In this document: in pieces, positions 1 through 7,503 of the stretch | Numbering within the stretch: position 1 is the first letter of the stretch | How the letters are laid out: every line of letters starts with the position of its first letter | Source: Verrucomicrobiaceae bacterium E54 | GTDB taxonomy: Bacteria > Verrucomicrobiota > Verrucomicrobiia > Verrucomicrobiales > Akkermansiaceae | Direction of reading: 5' to 3' | Assembly (NCBI GenBank): GCA_022548915.1 | Contig: JAKZES010000048.1 | Span: forward strand, 1-39,796 | DNA length: 39,796 bases | The notes under the pieces: model-generated | Seen by the model: only the letters and a program-made list of their open reading frames with translations | The model's database searches: none | Told to the model about the DNA's origin: nothing | Made by a program: the position numbers and the translations under genes

Positions 1-62
1 GGTTGGGTTTTGTGTGTGAGTCATTGATTTGAACACCAACAACTTACACCAAAACTCCAACC
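1..62. repeat. imperfect inverted repeat at left edge
   Basis: Positions 1-16 pair with 47-62 around a loop of about 30 nt; the arms match apart from one or two single-base offsets (GGTTGG-GTTTTG against CAAAAC-CCAACC). Since the window starts exactly here, the element could extend to the left. It may be the terminator of a gene to the left or the end of a mobile repeat. No coding sequence was recognised between position 1 and the radical SAM gene. Confidence 0.35.
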
Positions 63-127
63 GCCCTCAATTCTCGGTATGAGAAATCCGGGCTAACATC
101 CATTGCCCGACGGCACCTCGCTGATAT

Positions 128-141
128 GGTTCATGTGAACA
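128..141. promoter_or_regulatory. possible LexA-like operator ahead of the repair gene
   Basis: GGTTC-ATGT-GAACA is a dyad with 5-bp half sites separated by 4 bp, ending two bases before the ATG at 144. From memory, the LexA box described for Verrucomicrobia is close to TGTTC-N4-GAACA, which this matches in 9 of 10 fixed positions. The following gene is a DNA-repair-type radical SAM protein, which suits SOS control. A second dyad (GGTTCAT at 128-134, ATGAACC at 144-150) overlaps it. The LexA assignment is inference from one site. Confidence 0.4.
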
Positions 142-143
142 CT

Positions 144-1370
144 ATGAACCTTCAGGAAAAGCTTGCCATCCTCGCCGACGCGGCGAAATACGACGCCTCC
201 TGCGCCAGCTCGGGGGCCAACCGCCGGGACTCGCGCAACAGCAAGGGAGTCGGCTCGGCCGGGGGTGCGGGAATTTGCCACAGCTACGCGCCGGACGGAC
301 GCTGCATCTCACTGCTCAAGGTCCTCCTGACCAACCGCTGCCTCTACGATTGCCACTACTGCATCAACCGTAGATCCTCGAACGTCCGCCGCGCCGCCTT
401 CACCCCCGCGGAGGTCGTCAAGCTCACGCTCGACTTCTACAAGCGCAACTACATCGAGGGACTGTTCCTCAGCTCCGGCATCATCCGCAGTGCCGACCAC
501 ACGATGGAGCAGCTCGTCGCCGTCGCCCGCTCGCTGCGCGAGGAACACGATTTCCGCGGCTACATCCACCTCAAGACCATCCCCGAGGCATCCCCGGAAA
601 TCATCGAGGAGGCCGCCCGCCACGCCGACCGGATCAGCATCAACCTCGAGCTGCCGAAGCAGGAAAGCCTCGACCGGCTCGCGCCGGAGAAGAATCTCGC
701 CCGCACCAAGGAGGCCATGGGACGGATCCGGCTCAGGCTTGACGATGCGGCCGACCGCAGACGGGGAGGCGATCGAAAGCTCCGCCACGCGACCGGCCAA
801 AGCACCCAGGTGATCGTCGGCGCCGACGCCTCCACCGATGCCGACTTCCTTGCCCGCTCGGAGGAGTTGTATGGCTCCTACCGCCTGCGCCGGGTGTACT
901 ACTCGGCCTTCAGCCCCATTCCCGAACCCTCGGCCATCCTGCCGGTGAAGCCGGCTCCGCTGCTCCGCGAACACCGTCTCTACCAGTCCGACTGGTTGAT
1001 GCGGTTCTACGGCTTCGACCGCCGTGAGATCCTCACTCCCGAGCAACCCAATCTCGACCTCCACCTCGATCCCAAGCTCGCCTGGGCCCTGCGCAACCGC
1101 CACCGCTTCCCGCTCGACCTCCGCACCGCCTCCCGCGAGGACCTGCTGCGCGTCCCCGGCCTCGGCCCGCGCAATGTCGACCGCCTGCTTTCGATCCGCC
1201 GCTTCGCGCCCATCCGCCTCGCCGATCTCGCCCGGCTCAGGGTCTCGCTGCCGAAAGTCAGGCCCTTTCTCATCACGGCCGACCATCGACCACCCGCCAC
1301 CGAACTCGACAGTGACCGCCTCCTCGCCCGCTTCGCCCCGAAACCGGAGCAACTGGAGCTGTTCTGCTGA
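144..1370 (+). CDS. putative DNA modification/repair radical SAM protein (rSAM linked to UDG family)
   Basis: A 408-aa radical SAM enzyme. The 4Fe-4S motif is CLYDCHYC (C66, C70, C73), and further cysteines lie at 20, 45 and 54. The N-terminal KLAILADAAKYDASCASSG and the HLKTIPEASPEIIEEAA segment are typical of the family named 'putative DNA modification/repair radical SAM protein' (TIGR03916). The C-terminus has a helix-hairpin-helix motif (VPGLGPRNV, about 337-345), a DNA-binding element. The substrate and reaction of this family are not established. I chose ATG 144 over ATG 126 because the family begins at MNLQEKL and because 126 would place the palindrome at 128-141 inside the gene. The next gene encodes its usual partner 61 bp downstream, so the two probably form an operon. 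It is not a sulfatase-maturing enzyme: the extra Cys-rich SPASM domain is absent. Confidence 0.9.
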   Translation: MNLQEKLAILADAAKYDASCASSGANRRDSRNSKGVGSAGGAGICHSYAPDGRCISLLKVLLTNRCLYDCHYCINRRSSNVRRAAFTPAEVVKLTLDFYKRNYIEGLFLSSGIIRSADHTMEQLVAVARSLREEHDFRGYIHLKTIPEASPEIIEEAARHADRISINLELPKQESLDRLAPEKNLARTKEAMGRIRLRLDDAADRRRGGDRKLRHATGQSTQVIVGADASTDADFLARSEELYGSYRLRRVYYSAFSPIPEPSAILPVKPAPLLREHRLYQSDWLMRFYGFDRREILTPEQPNLDLHLDPKLAWALRNRHRFPLDLRTASREDLLRVPGLGPRNVDRLLSIRRFAPIRLADLARLRVSLPKVRPFLITADHRPPATELDSDRLLARFAPKPEQLELFC

Positions 1371-1398
1371 AACAACCCAAGACGCGCGCCCCCACACC

Positions 1399-1431
1399 TT
1401 CCCGCTTCCCGCTTCCCGCTTCCCGCTTCCG
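1399..1431 (+). repeat. heptamer tandem repeat (TTCCCGC)n before a start codon
   Basis: Four exact copies of TTCCCGC (1399-1426) are followed by a partial fifth, TTCCG, ending directly before the ATG at 1432. The same unit makes up most of the 20-copy array at 36551-36690. It fills the place where a Shine-Dalgarno site would be expected, leaving a pyrimidine-rich leader. Confidence 0.85.
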
Positions 1432-2298
1432 ATGCGCACCGTCGACCCCGGCCCCTCGTTCACCACATGGCGGGATGCCGCCCGGCGACTGCTGGCCGGA
1501 CGGATTCCGCCGGAAGACATTCTGTGGGATAAGGAACCCGGACTCTTCTCCGGCCTCGCCGAGGAACCCGCGAACTACGAAATCCACCGTAGCCAATCTC
1601 CTCCCGTCCCAAGGTCCTTCGTCAATCTCGCCAGGAACGTCGCCTGCCACGGCGACCCCGGCCGCTGGGCGCTGCTCTACCGCATCCTCTGGCGCGTCAC
1701 CATGAAGGGCGAACGCCACCTGATCGCCGTCGCCACCAACCCCGACATCGCCCGCGCCCGGACGATGGAAAAGAACGTCCGCCGGGAGATCCACAAGATG
1801 CACGCCTTCGTCCGTTTCCGGAAAACCGGCGAAGGAGAAGACGGCCGCGAACGCTTCGTCGCGTGGTTCGAGCCCGACCATTTCATCGTCGAGGCCGCCG
1901 CTCCCTTCTTCCGCAAGCGATTCGCCAACATGGACTGGTCGATCTTCACCCCGAAGGGCTGCGCGCACTGGAACGGTGAGGCACTGAGCTTCACCGAGGG
2001 AGTCCAGAGCAACCCCTGCGATAATCCCGATGCCCTCGAAGAGGCGTGGCGGACCTACTACCGCAGCACCTTCAACCCCGCCCGGCTCAAGCCGAAGATG
2101 ATGCAGACCGAGATGCCCAAGCGATACTGGAAGAACCTGCCCGAGGCCGGACTCATCGACGAACTGGTCCGCCACGGCCGGATCCGCGCCGACGACATGA
2201 TCCACACCCCGCCCTCCCCCGTCCGGCCCGAACCGAACCTCGCCTACCTTGAGCGGCTCCGCGGTCTCCCGGACACGCCCGACGAGCCGGAGTCGTGA
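1432..2298 (+). CDS. DUF4130 family probable DNA metabolism protein
   Basis: A 288-aa protein of the TIGR03915/DUF4130 family, which is found almost only beside the radical SAM protein encoded upstream. Recognisable parts are RDAARRLLAGRIPPEDILW near the N-terminus, the HKMHAFVRFRK stretch, FVAWFEPDHFIVEAAAPFF, and the C-terminal QTEMPKRYWKNLPEAGLI. In many bacteria this protein is fused to a uracil-DNA-glycosylase-like domain; here it stops after the DUF4130 part and no UDG gene follows. The open frame extends far upstream inside the radical SAM gene, but homology begins at MRTVDPGPSF. The ATG is preceded immediately by TTCCCGC heptamers instead of a Shine-Dalgarno site. It presumably acts with the radical SAM protein on DNA; the reaction is unknown. 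Confidence 0.85.
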   Translation: MRTVDPGPSFTTWRDAARRLLAGRIPPEDILWDKEPGLFSGLAEEPANYEIHRSQSPPVPRSFVNLARNVACHGDPGRWALLYRILWRVTMKGERHLIAVATNPDIARARTMEKNVRREIHKMHAFVRFRKTGEGEDGRERFVAWFEPDHFIVEAAAPFFRKRFANMDWSIFTPKGCAHWNGEALSFTEGVQSNPCDNPDALEEAWRTYYRSTFNPARLKPKMMQTEMPKRYWKNLPEAGLIDELVRHGRIRADDMIHTPPSPVRPEPNLAYLERLRGLPDTPDEPES

Positions 2299-2332
2299 AA
2301 GACTCCGTCACCCGCCCACGTTCCGCCCGTTC

Positions 2333-3799
2333 ATGCCCCACCCGCTTCTCGTCCTCGGCCTGACCTGCCTCAGCGTGGCGGCCTCTCCGCGGCCGAACGT
2401 CCTCTTCCTCATCGCCGACGACCTCAACACGGCGCTGAGCGGCTACGGCCATCCGCAGTGCCGCACGCCGCACCTCGACCGGTTGGCGAAGCGCGGGGTC
2501 ACCTTCAGCCGCGCCTACTGCCAGTATTCGGTCTGCGGCCCGTCGCGGGCATCGATCATGTCGGGGCAGTATCCAATCACCACCGGGGTGACCAAGAACG
2601 ACCAGCCGCTGCCCGAGCAAACCGTCACCCTGCCCGTCCTCTTCCGCCGCGCCGGCTACTGGACCGGTCGGGTGAGCAAGATCTACCACATGGGCGTGCC
2701 CGGCCACATCTACACCGGCGATCCCGGCACCGACCACGCCCCGTCGTGGATGCACACCTACAACGTCAGCGTGATGGAGGGCCTCGCCCCGGGCAAAGCC
2801 GAGGACCTGATGCTCGACGACGTGACCCCGCAGATCCCCGCCCAGCGCGAACGCTGGAAAAAGGTCGAGGGCAAGGGCGGGCGGTTCCTGATTCCCGGCA
2901 ACCACCAGGGCAGCGACTTCCTTGCCGTCGAAGCCGACGAGACCGCCGAATTGGCCGACGCCCTCGCCGCCGACGAGGCGATCCGGTTGCTGCGCGAGCG
3001 GGCAAAATCCGAACAACCCTTCTTCCTCGCGGTCGGCTTCGTCCGTCCCCACGTCCCGCTGGTTGCACCGGCACAGTCCTTCGAGGGCTATGAAGCCGAC
3101 AACATGAAGCTTCCCGAGGTCCCCGAGGACGACCTCGACGACATGCCCAACGCCGCCAAACACGGCACCAATGCCCGGCGCTACAAGCTCACCGAGGAAA
3201 ACCAGCGCAAGGTCCTGCGCGCCTACTACGCCTGCATCACCCACGTCGACGAGCAGGTCGGCCGCCTGCTCGACGAGCTTGAGCGCCTCGAACTCGCCGA
3301 CGACACCATCGTCGTCTTCCTTTCCGACCACGGCTACCACCTCGGCGAGCACACGATGTGGCAGAAGATGAGTGTGATGGAGGAAGGCGGGCGCGTCCCG
3401 CTCATCATCGCCGACCCCGGGCTCGGGACGAAGGGCGGGCGCTGCGCCCGCATCGTCGAGTCGCTCGACCTCTACCCGACCCTCGCCGAACGCGCCGGAC
3501 TCACGCCACCCCCGGTGATCCAGGGCTGCAGCCTGGTTCCACTCCTCAAGGATCCGGCCGGGCCCGCGGTTCGCGAGGGCGCCCTGATCCAGGCCGGCCG
3601 GAACTTCGCGCTCCGCACCGGGAAATGGGCCCTGACGCGCCACGCCGGGCGGAAGGGAGAAGGAGGCGGCACCATGCTCTACGACATGGAAAAGGATCCG
3701 CAGCAGTTCACCAATCTCGCGGGACGTCCGGAAGTTGCGGAGATTGAAAAGACCCTGAACGACCGGCTCGACCGACGTTTGGCCGAGGCCCGGCGTTGA
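2333..3799 (+). CDS. secreted sulfatase, iduronate-2-sulfatase-like (S1 family)
   Basis: A 488-aa type I sulfatase with an N-terminal signal peptide (about residues 1-17). The metal-binding start is PNVLFLIADD (D29, D30). The formylglycine motif is C68-G-P-S-R72 followed by ASIMSGQ. A second metal pair is in FLSDHGYHLGEH (D332, H333), and the HLGEHTMWQKMSVMEEGGRVPLII region is typical of iduronate-2-sulfatase-like members (SulfAtlas S1_7-like by resemblance). It needs a formylglycine-generating enzyme, which is not in the window. The likely role is removing sulfate esters from polysaccharides in the periplasm or outside the cell. The start at 2333 gives a good signal peptide, 34 bp after the previous gene; the frame is open upstream, but that part would be hydrophilic. 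The gene ends convergently with the ThuA gene. Confidence 0.9.
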   Translation: MPHPLLVLGLTCLSVAASPRPNVLFLIADDLNTALSGYGHPQCRTPHLDRLAKRGVTFSRAYCQYSVCGPSRASIMSGQYPITTGVTKNDQPLPEQTVTLPVLFRRAGYWTGRVSKIYHMGVPGHIYTGDPGTDHAPSWMHTYNVSVMEGLAPGKAEDLMLDDVTPQIPAQRERWKKVEGKGGRFLIPGNHQGSDFLAVEADETAELADALAADEAIRLLRERAKSEQPFFLAVGFVRPHVPLVAPAQSFEGYEADNMKLPEVPEDDLDDMPNAAKHGTNARRYKLTEENQRKVLRAYYACITHVDEQVGRLLDELERLELADDTIVVFLSDHGYHLGEHTMWQKMSVMEEGGRVPLIIADPGLGTKGGRCARIVESLDLYPTLAERAGLTPPPVIQGCSLVPLLKDPAGPAVREGALIQAGRNFALRTGKWALTRHAGRKGEGGGTMLYDMEKDPQQFTNLAGRPEVAEIEKTLNDRLDRRLAEARR

Positions 3800-3808
3800 T
3801 CTCGACAG

Positions 3809-3875
3809 GGAGCGCGGACTTCAATCCGCATCGACAGGATCTCCAGGCGGGCGAGCGGACCAAAGTCCGCGCTCC
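3809..3875. repeat. REP-like inverted doublet, family A
   Basis: Two about 21-nt units in opposite orientation (3809-3829 and 3855-3875) share GGAGCGCGGACTT. Each has its own small hairpin (GCGGA/TCCGC at left, GCGGAC/GTCCGC at right), so the whole can fold as two hairpins or one long stem. It sits between two convergent genes and may also act as a bidirectional terminator. The form resembles REP/BIME repeats. Confidence 0.75.
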
Positions 3876-3899
3876 ATCCCTGGCCCTCGCGGCCACAAC

Positions 3900-4697
3900 T
3901 TACTCCGCGCCGTATCCCGCCGCCGGTGTGCCGTCGTCGTTCAGCTTGCCCACACCCCACAGGATGCCGCGGGCCACGAGGTCGAGGTAGCGGTCGTCCG
4001 CCACCGTTTCATTGAAGTGGCCAATGGTGGTGCAGAACACGCGGGCTTTCTTCGGGCCGTAGAGATTGGTCCAGGTCACCACCGCCTCGTTCTTGCCCTG
4101 CTTGGCCTTGGCCAGCGCATGGGTGCCCTCGTGTACCATGATGTTGTTGTAGAGCTCCTCGTCGCCGGTGGTCCAGTCCGGCAGGCCCTTGGAAATCGGG
4201 TGCTCCTTGTCGACGTAGTAGATGTCCAGCGGCTTCCTCGGCCCGTGACCGCTCGACTGCAGCCCGAGGAACTCGAACCACTTGCCATTCTCGGCGCCCA
4301 CCTCGAGCGGCTGCTTGAAATTCCCGAAACGGAAGCTGTGCATCGCGCAGTGCAGCGCGACCGCCGGCAACCCGTCGACGTGCGGCTTGAGCACGTCCTC
4401 GATCAGCTTCACATCGCCGATCCCGGCCGCGCACTGGTCGTGGATCACCAGGTCATAGTCCTTGGCATACTCGGGATCGCCCAGGATCGGCAACGGCGGC
4501 TTGGTCGACTTGTCGTCGGTGTGGACCTGGGTCACCACGGCATTCAACCGCGCCTCGATGCCGACCTTGATCAGGTCTTTCTGGACCCCGTAGTCGTGGC
4601 AGCAGCCGCCGGTGATCAGCATCAGCTTGAGCGGCTTCTCGGCGGCGGGAGCGAGGGCCGTGGCGAGAGCAAACAGGAAGAGGATCGTCTTTTTCAT
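3900..4697 (-). CDS. secreted ThuA domain protein
   Basis: A 265-aa protein with a clear signal peptide (MKKTILFLFALATALAPAA, cleavage near residue 19) followed by a ThuA-like class I glutamine-amidotransferase-type fold. Typical stretches are KLMLITGGCCHDY, YDLVIHDQC, GLPAVALHCAMHSFR, HPISKGLPDW, GDEELYNN and ARVFCTTIGHFNE. ThuA proteins were first linked to trehalose/disaccharide use, and secreted forms are common in Verrucomicrobiota and Planctomycetota near sugar-degrading genes. The precise reaction is unknown. The DUF4010 gene lies upstream on the same strand (77-bp gap), so cotranscription is possible. Confidence 0.85.
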   Translation of the reverse strand: MKKTILFLFALATALAPAAEKPLKLMLITGGCCHDYGVQKDLIKVGIEARLNAVVTQVHTDDKSTKPPLPILGDPEYAKDYDLVIHDQCAAGIGDVKLIEDVLKPHVDGLPAVALHCAMHSFRFGNFKQPLEVGAENGKWFEFLGLQSSGHGPRKPLDIYYVDKEHPISKGLPDWTTGDEELYNNIMVHEGTHALAKAKQGKNEAVVTWTNLYGPKKARVFCTTIGHFNETVADDRYLDLVARGILWGVGKLNDDGTPAAGYGAE

Positions 4698-4774
4698 GGT
4701 TCTCTGCGGTGAGTAGAGCGACTACGCACGCGTTTGGCCATCTCGATCATGGGATCGACCACGGGGCGCTTCCC

Positions 4775-6016
4775 TCACCCCGGCCACCAGATCCACAGTG
4801 CGGTGGCCCCGGCCGCGGTGGCGCCGAAGGCGGCGAGCACCGGCCACAGCATCGAGCGGTGGGCCAGCACCGCGACCATGCCGGCCTTGAAGACGAGGTT
4901 GGCCAGGCCGCCGAGCAGGATCACCCGCCAGCCCTGGCCGGTGCCGATGTGGCCCTTGCCGACCAGTTCGGCGGTGGAAAGCGTGATCGCATCCATGTCG
5001 GTGAGCCCCGAAATCGCCGCCACGGCGTAGAGTCCGGCGTCACCGAGATGCTCCTTGGCATAGGCCACCCCGAGCAGCACGCCGACATAAAGCAGGGCGA
5101 AGACCACCGCCGCCTTGAACTCCGACGGCGCCTCGCGATCGTCTTCGGCGCTTTCGCGGACCTTGACGAAACGGCCCAGAACCCACGCCACCACCACCGC
5201 CCAGCCCAACATCGCTGCAAAGGGCGGCAGCATCGGGCGCCCGGCCTCTCCACCGGCGATCCAGATCTCGGCCATCACCCGCACGAAGACGATCGCCGTG
5301 GCAATCATCACCACCAGCGCGCAGACCCGCGAACTCTCCGGAGCCGACTTGCTCCGGCGCGCCATGCCGGCGGTGGTCGCCGTACTGGAAATCAGCCCCC
5401 CCAGCACGCCGGAAAGCACCGCCCCCTTGCGGCCGCCGATGAATTTCGAGGCGAGATAGGCCGCCAGGCTGATGCCGACGATCAGCACCACCATCAGCCA
5501 GATCTTGAAGGGGTTGATCACGCCGAGGTAGCCCATCTCCCGGTTCGGCAGCAGCGGCAGGATCACCAGTCCGAGCAGCACCAGCCGCGAAATCTCCCGC
5601 AGCTCGCCTTCGCCAAACCGCCCGACCCAGCCGTGCAACTGGGACTTCCCTTGCAGAAGCACCATCACGATCCCGGCGCAGACGGTCGCCTCGAGCCGGT
5701 AGCCCATCGCCACCGCCACCCCGACCGCGAAAGTCACGAGCAGGGCAAACTCGGTGGTCAGCCCCGGGCCTTCCTCCCGGGCATCCCCGGCGCCCGGAAC
5801 GTTCGCGAAAATCATCAACGCCACGCAGCCGAGCAGGGCCGCCGCGATGACCCAGCCGCCATGGGCCTCGGCGATGGCCGCGCTCAGCCCGCCGAGCAGC
5901 GCCACCAGCGGGAAGGTCCGGATGCCCGCCATCGGCTTCTGGACCCACTCGCGCTGCAGGCCGATCAGCAGCCCCAACCCGAGAGCGATCGCCAGCGAAA
6001 CCAAAAGCCCGCTCAT
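4775..6016 (-). CDS. MgtC/SapB plus DUF4010 family integral membrane protein
   Basis: A 413-aa, highly hydrophobic protein. The N-terminus (GLLIGLQREWVQKPMAGIRTFPLVALLG) matches the MgtC/SapB domain, including the conserved GLxxGxxRE...AGIRTF pattern. The C-terminal half (GVLGGLISSTATTAGMARRS, AAISGLTDMDAITLSTAEL) matches DUF4010. About 11-12 membrane segments are visible. The function is unknown; MgtC relatives are tied to magnesium or phosphate homeostasis, but that should not be transferred to this long form. The start at 6016 is supported by GGAGGG (complement of 6023-6028) six bases upstream; an upstream ATG seven codons earlier is less likely. It is divergent from the next gene, with a 112-bp shared upstream region. 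Confidence 0.85.
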   Translation of the reverse strand: MSGLLVSLAIALGLGLLIGLQREWVQKPMAGIRTFPLVALLGGLSAAIAEAHGGWVIAAALLGCVALMIFANVPGAGDAREEGPGLTTEFALLVTFAVGVAVAMGYRLEATVCAGIVMVLLQGKSQLHGWVGRFGEGELREISRLVLLGLVILPLLPNREMGYLGVINPFKIWLMVVLIVGISLAAYLASKFIGGRKGAVLSGVLGGLISSTATTAGMARRSKSAPESSRVCALVVMIATAIVFVRVMAEIWIAGGEAGRPMLPPFAAMLGWAVVVAWVLGRFVKVRESAEDDREAPSEFKAAVVFALLYVGVLLGVAYAKEHLGDAGLYAVAAISGLTDMDAITLSTAELVGKGHIGTGQGWRVILLGGLANLVFKAGMVAVLAHRSMLWPVLAAFGATAAGATALWIWWPG

Positions 6017-6128
6017 CTCAAACCCTCCGTGGCCCATCCTTGCAGGGATGCTAACCCAGGTGCGCCTGCAGCTCAACCGGGAGAAAAAGACGTGATTTGC
6101 CGTCGGGCGGCCACCACAATCGGTCGCT

Positions 6129-6860
6129 ATGGTTGAATCCAAAATTCTCCCCACGGGCATCCTGGTGCTGCGGCCCTCGGGTCCAATCTCGGCCGAGGAT
6201 GTCGATATCGTCCGAGAAAAGGTCGATTCCCATCTCGCTGCTGACCACGAGCTCAGGGGCCTGATGATCGAAGCTGCGTCCTTCCCCGGCTGGAAGGACT
6301 TGGCGGGGATGTGCTCCCACCTGCGCTTCATCCGCGACCACCACCGCATGATCCCGCGGGTGGCGATCGTCTCCGACAGCGCCTTCCTCGCCGCCCTGCC
6401 GAAGCTCGCCCGCCACTTCCACCACGCCGAATTCCGGCGCTTCGACACCGGGGAAAGCGAAGCCGCGCTGGCCTGGCTTTCCAAGGTGTCCGAGCCCGAC
6501 CTTTCCGCCATCCGGCGCGGCTGGTTCCCCGACCGCAAGCTGATCTGGATCTACGTCCACGGCACCGTCCACACCGGCCCCTACCGGGAGCTGGCGGAGT
6601 GGATGGAAGGCATCATCACCGAGCACAAACCCGTGTCCTTCCTGATCGATCTTGAGGACCTCGGAGGCGTCGATTTCGGTGCGGTGATGACCGATCTGAA
6701 ATTCGGGCTCAAGCACGTCGGTGACATTCGCCGCATGGCACTGGTCGGAAACCGCCACTGGACCCGGCGCCTGGCATCGCTGCCCAATCCCTTTTCGATG
6801 GAGATCCGCGCCTTCTCCGAAGCCGAGGAGCACGAGGCCTGGGACTGGGCGAGTGCCTGA
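6129..6860 (+). CDS. tandem SpoIIAA-like (STAS-fold) protein
   Basis: A 243-aa cytoplasmic protein made of two copies of a SpoIIAA-like domain (about residues 3-118 and 130-243). Each copy has an opening strand pair (GILVLRPSGPIS; KLIWIYVHGTVH), a central hydrophobic strand (LRGLMIEA; PVSFLIDLEDL), an RMIPRVAIVSDS / IRRMALVGNRHW strand, and a closing acidic segment (FRRFDTGESEAALAWL; IRAFSEAEEHEAWDW). Single-domain relatives occur widely and their role is not defined; lipid or small-molecule binding has been proposed for the fold. No partner kinase or phosphatase is visible beside it. Its nearest neighbours are a divergent membrane protein and, 91 bp downstream, the ECF sigma gene. Confidence 0.75.
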   Translation: MVESKILPTGILVLRPSGPISAEDVDIVREKVDSHLAADHELRGLMIEAASFPGWKDLAGMCSHLRFIRDHHRMIPRVAIVSDSAFLAALPKLARHFHHAEFRRFDTGESEAALAWLSKVSEPDLSAIRRGWFPDRKLIWIYVHGTVHTGPYRELAEWMEGIITEHKPVSFLIDLEDLGGVDFGAVMTDLKFGLKHVGDIRRMALVGNRHWTRRLASLPNPFSMEIRAFSEAEEHEAWDWASA

Positions 6861-6951
6861 GCACCGCAAGCATCGAGACTCCCGGGCCCGGATGGCCTGA
6901 TGTCCGGAGCGAAGCGCTGGCTTTTCGACAAACCTGCATAAACTCTCGAGT

Positions 6952-7503
6952 GTGAACGACCATTTCCCAGAGGTGACCGATGCCGAACACGACCAGGAAT
7001 TCGTGGCCTTGCTGACCGCCCACCAGGGGCCGGTGCTGGCCTACATCCGGTCGCTGATGCCCGGATTTTCGGGCGCTTCGGACATCCTCCAGCAGACCAA
7101 CATCACCCTCTGGAAGAAGAAGGACCACTTCGAGCTGGGCACCAACTTCAAGGCCTGGGCCTTCGCCATCGCCCGCAACCACGTGATGGACCAGCGCAAG
7201 AAGCTCAAGCGCAACGGCTGGCTGGTCTTCAGCGACGAGCTGGCCGAGGTCTTCGCCCAGGAGATCGAGGAAGATGAACCCTTCGATCAGGACGAGGCCT
7301 TCCGGGCGCTGGAGGTCTGCCTGTCGAAGCTCCGCGACCACGACCGGGAACTGGTCCGGAAGCGCTACTGCGAGAGCGTGACCCTCGACGACTACGCCAG
7401 GGAGCTGGACCGCAGCTCGGGCACCCTCAAGGCCCGCCTTTTCAAGATCCGCGCCAGCCTCCGCCGCTGCCTCGACAACCAACTCGAACACCTGCACGCA
7501 TGA
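6952..7503 (+). CDS. ECF-family RNA polymerase sigma factor
   Basis: A 183-aa sigma-70-family factor with a GTG start. Region 2 spans about 12-85 (SDILQQTNITLWKK, NFKAWAFAIARNHVMDQRKK) and region 4 about 120-172 (LSKLRDHDRELVRKRYCE, TLDDYARELDRSSGTLKARLFKIR). It resembles the Rhodopirellula/Verrucomicrobium group of ECF factors. Its last four bases overlap the start of the following FecR-like gene (ATGA), implying translational coupling of sigma factor and its regulator. Its targets cannot be read from the sequence; autoregulation and control of the two surface-protein genes downstream are plausible inferences. Confidence 0.92.
   Translation: MNDHFPEVTDAEHDQEFVALLTAHQGPVLAYIRSLMPGFSGASDILQQTNITLWKKKDHFELGTNFKAWAFAIARNHVMDQRKKLKRNGWLVFSDELAEVFAQEIEEDEPFDQDEAFRALEVCLSKLRDHDRELVRKRYCESVTLDDYARELDRSSGTLKARLFKIRASLRRCLDNQLEHLHA

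Noticed and set aside
1-62. attC site at the left edge
   Set aside because: The dyad begins with GTTGGGT and ends with CTCCAAC, the reverse of the attC order; only a truncated site further left could fit and cannot be seen.
144-1370. Sulfatase-maturing radical SAM enzyme or spore photoproduct lyase
   Set aside because: No SPASM cysteines, an HhH tail, and the DUF4130 neighbour place it in the repair-linked family instead.
309-1520. Long minus-strand open frame opposite the radical SAM gene
   Set aside because: GC-rich codon use of the + strand gene leaves the opposite frame open; the translation is low-complexity with no family motif.
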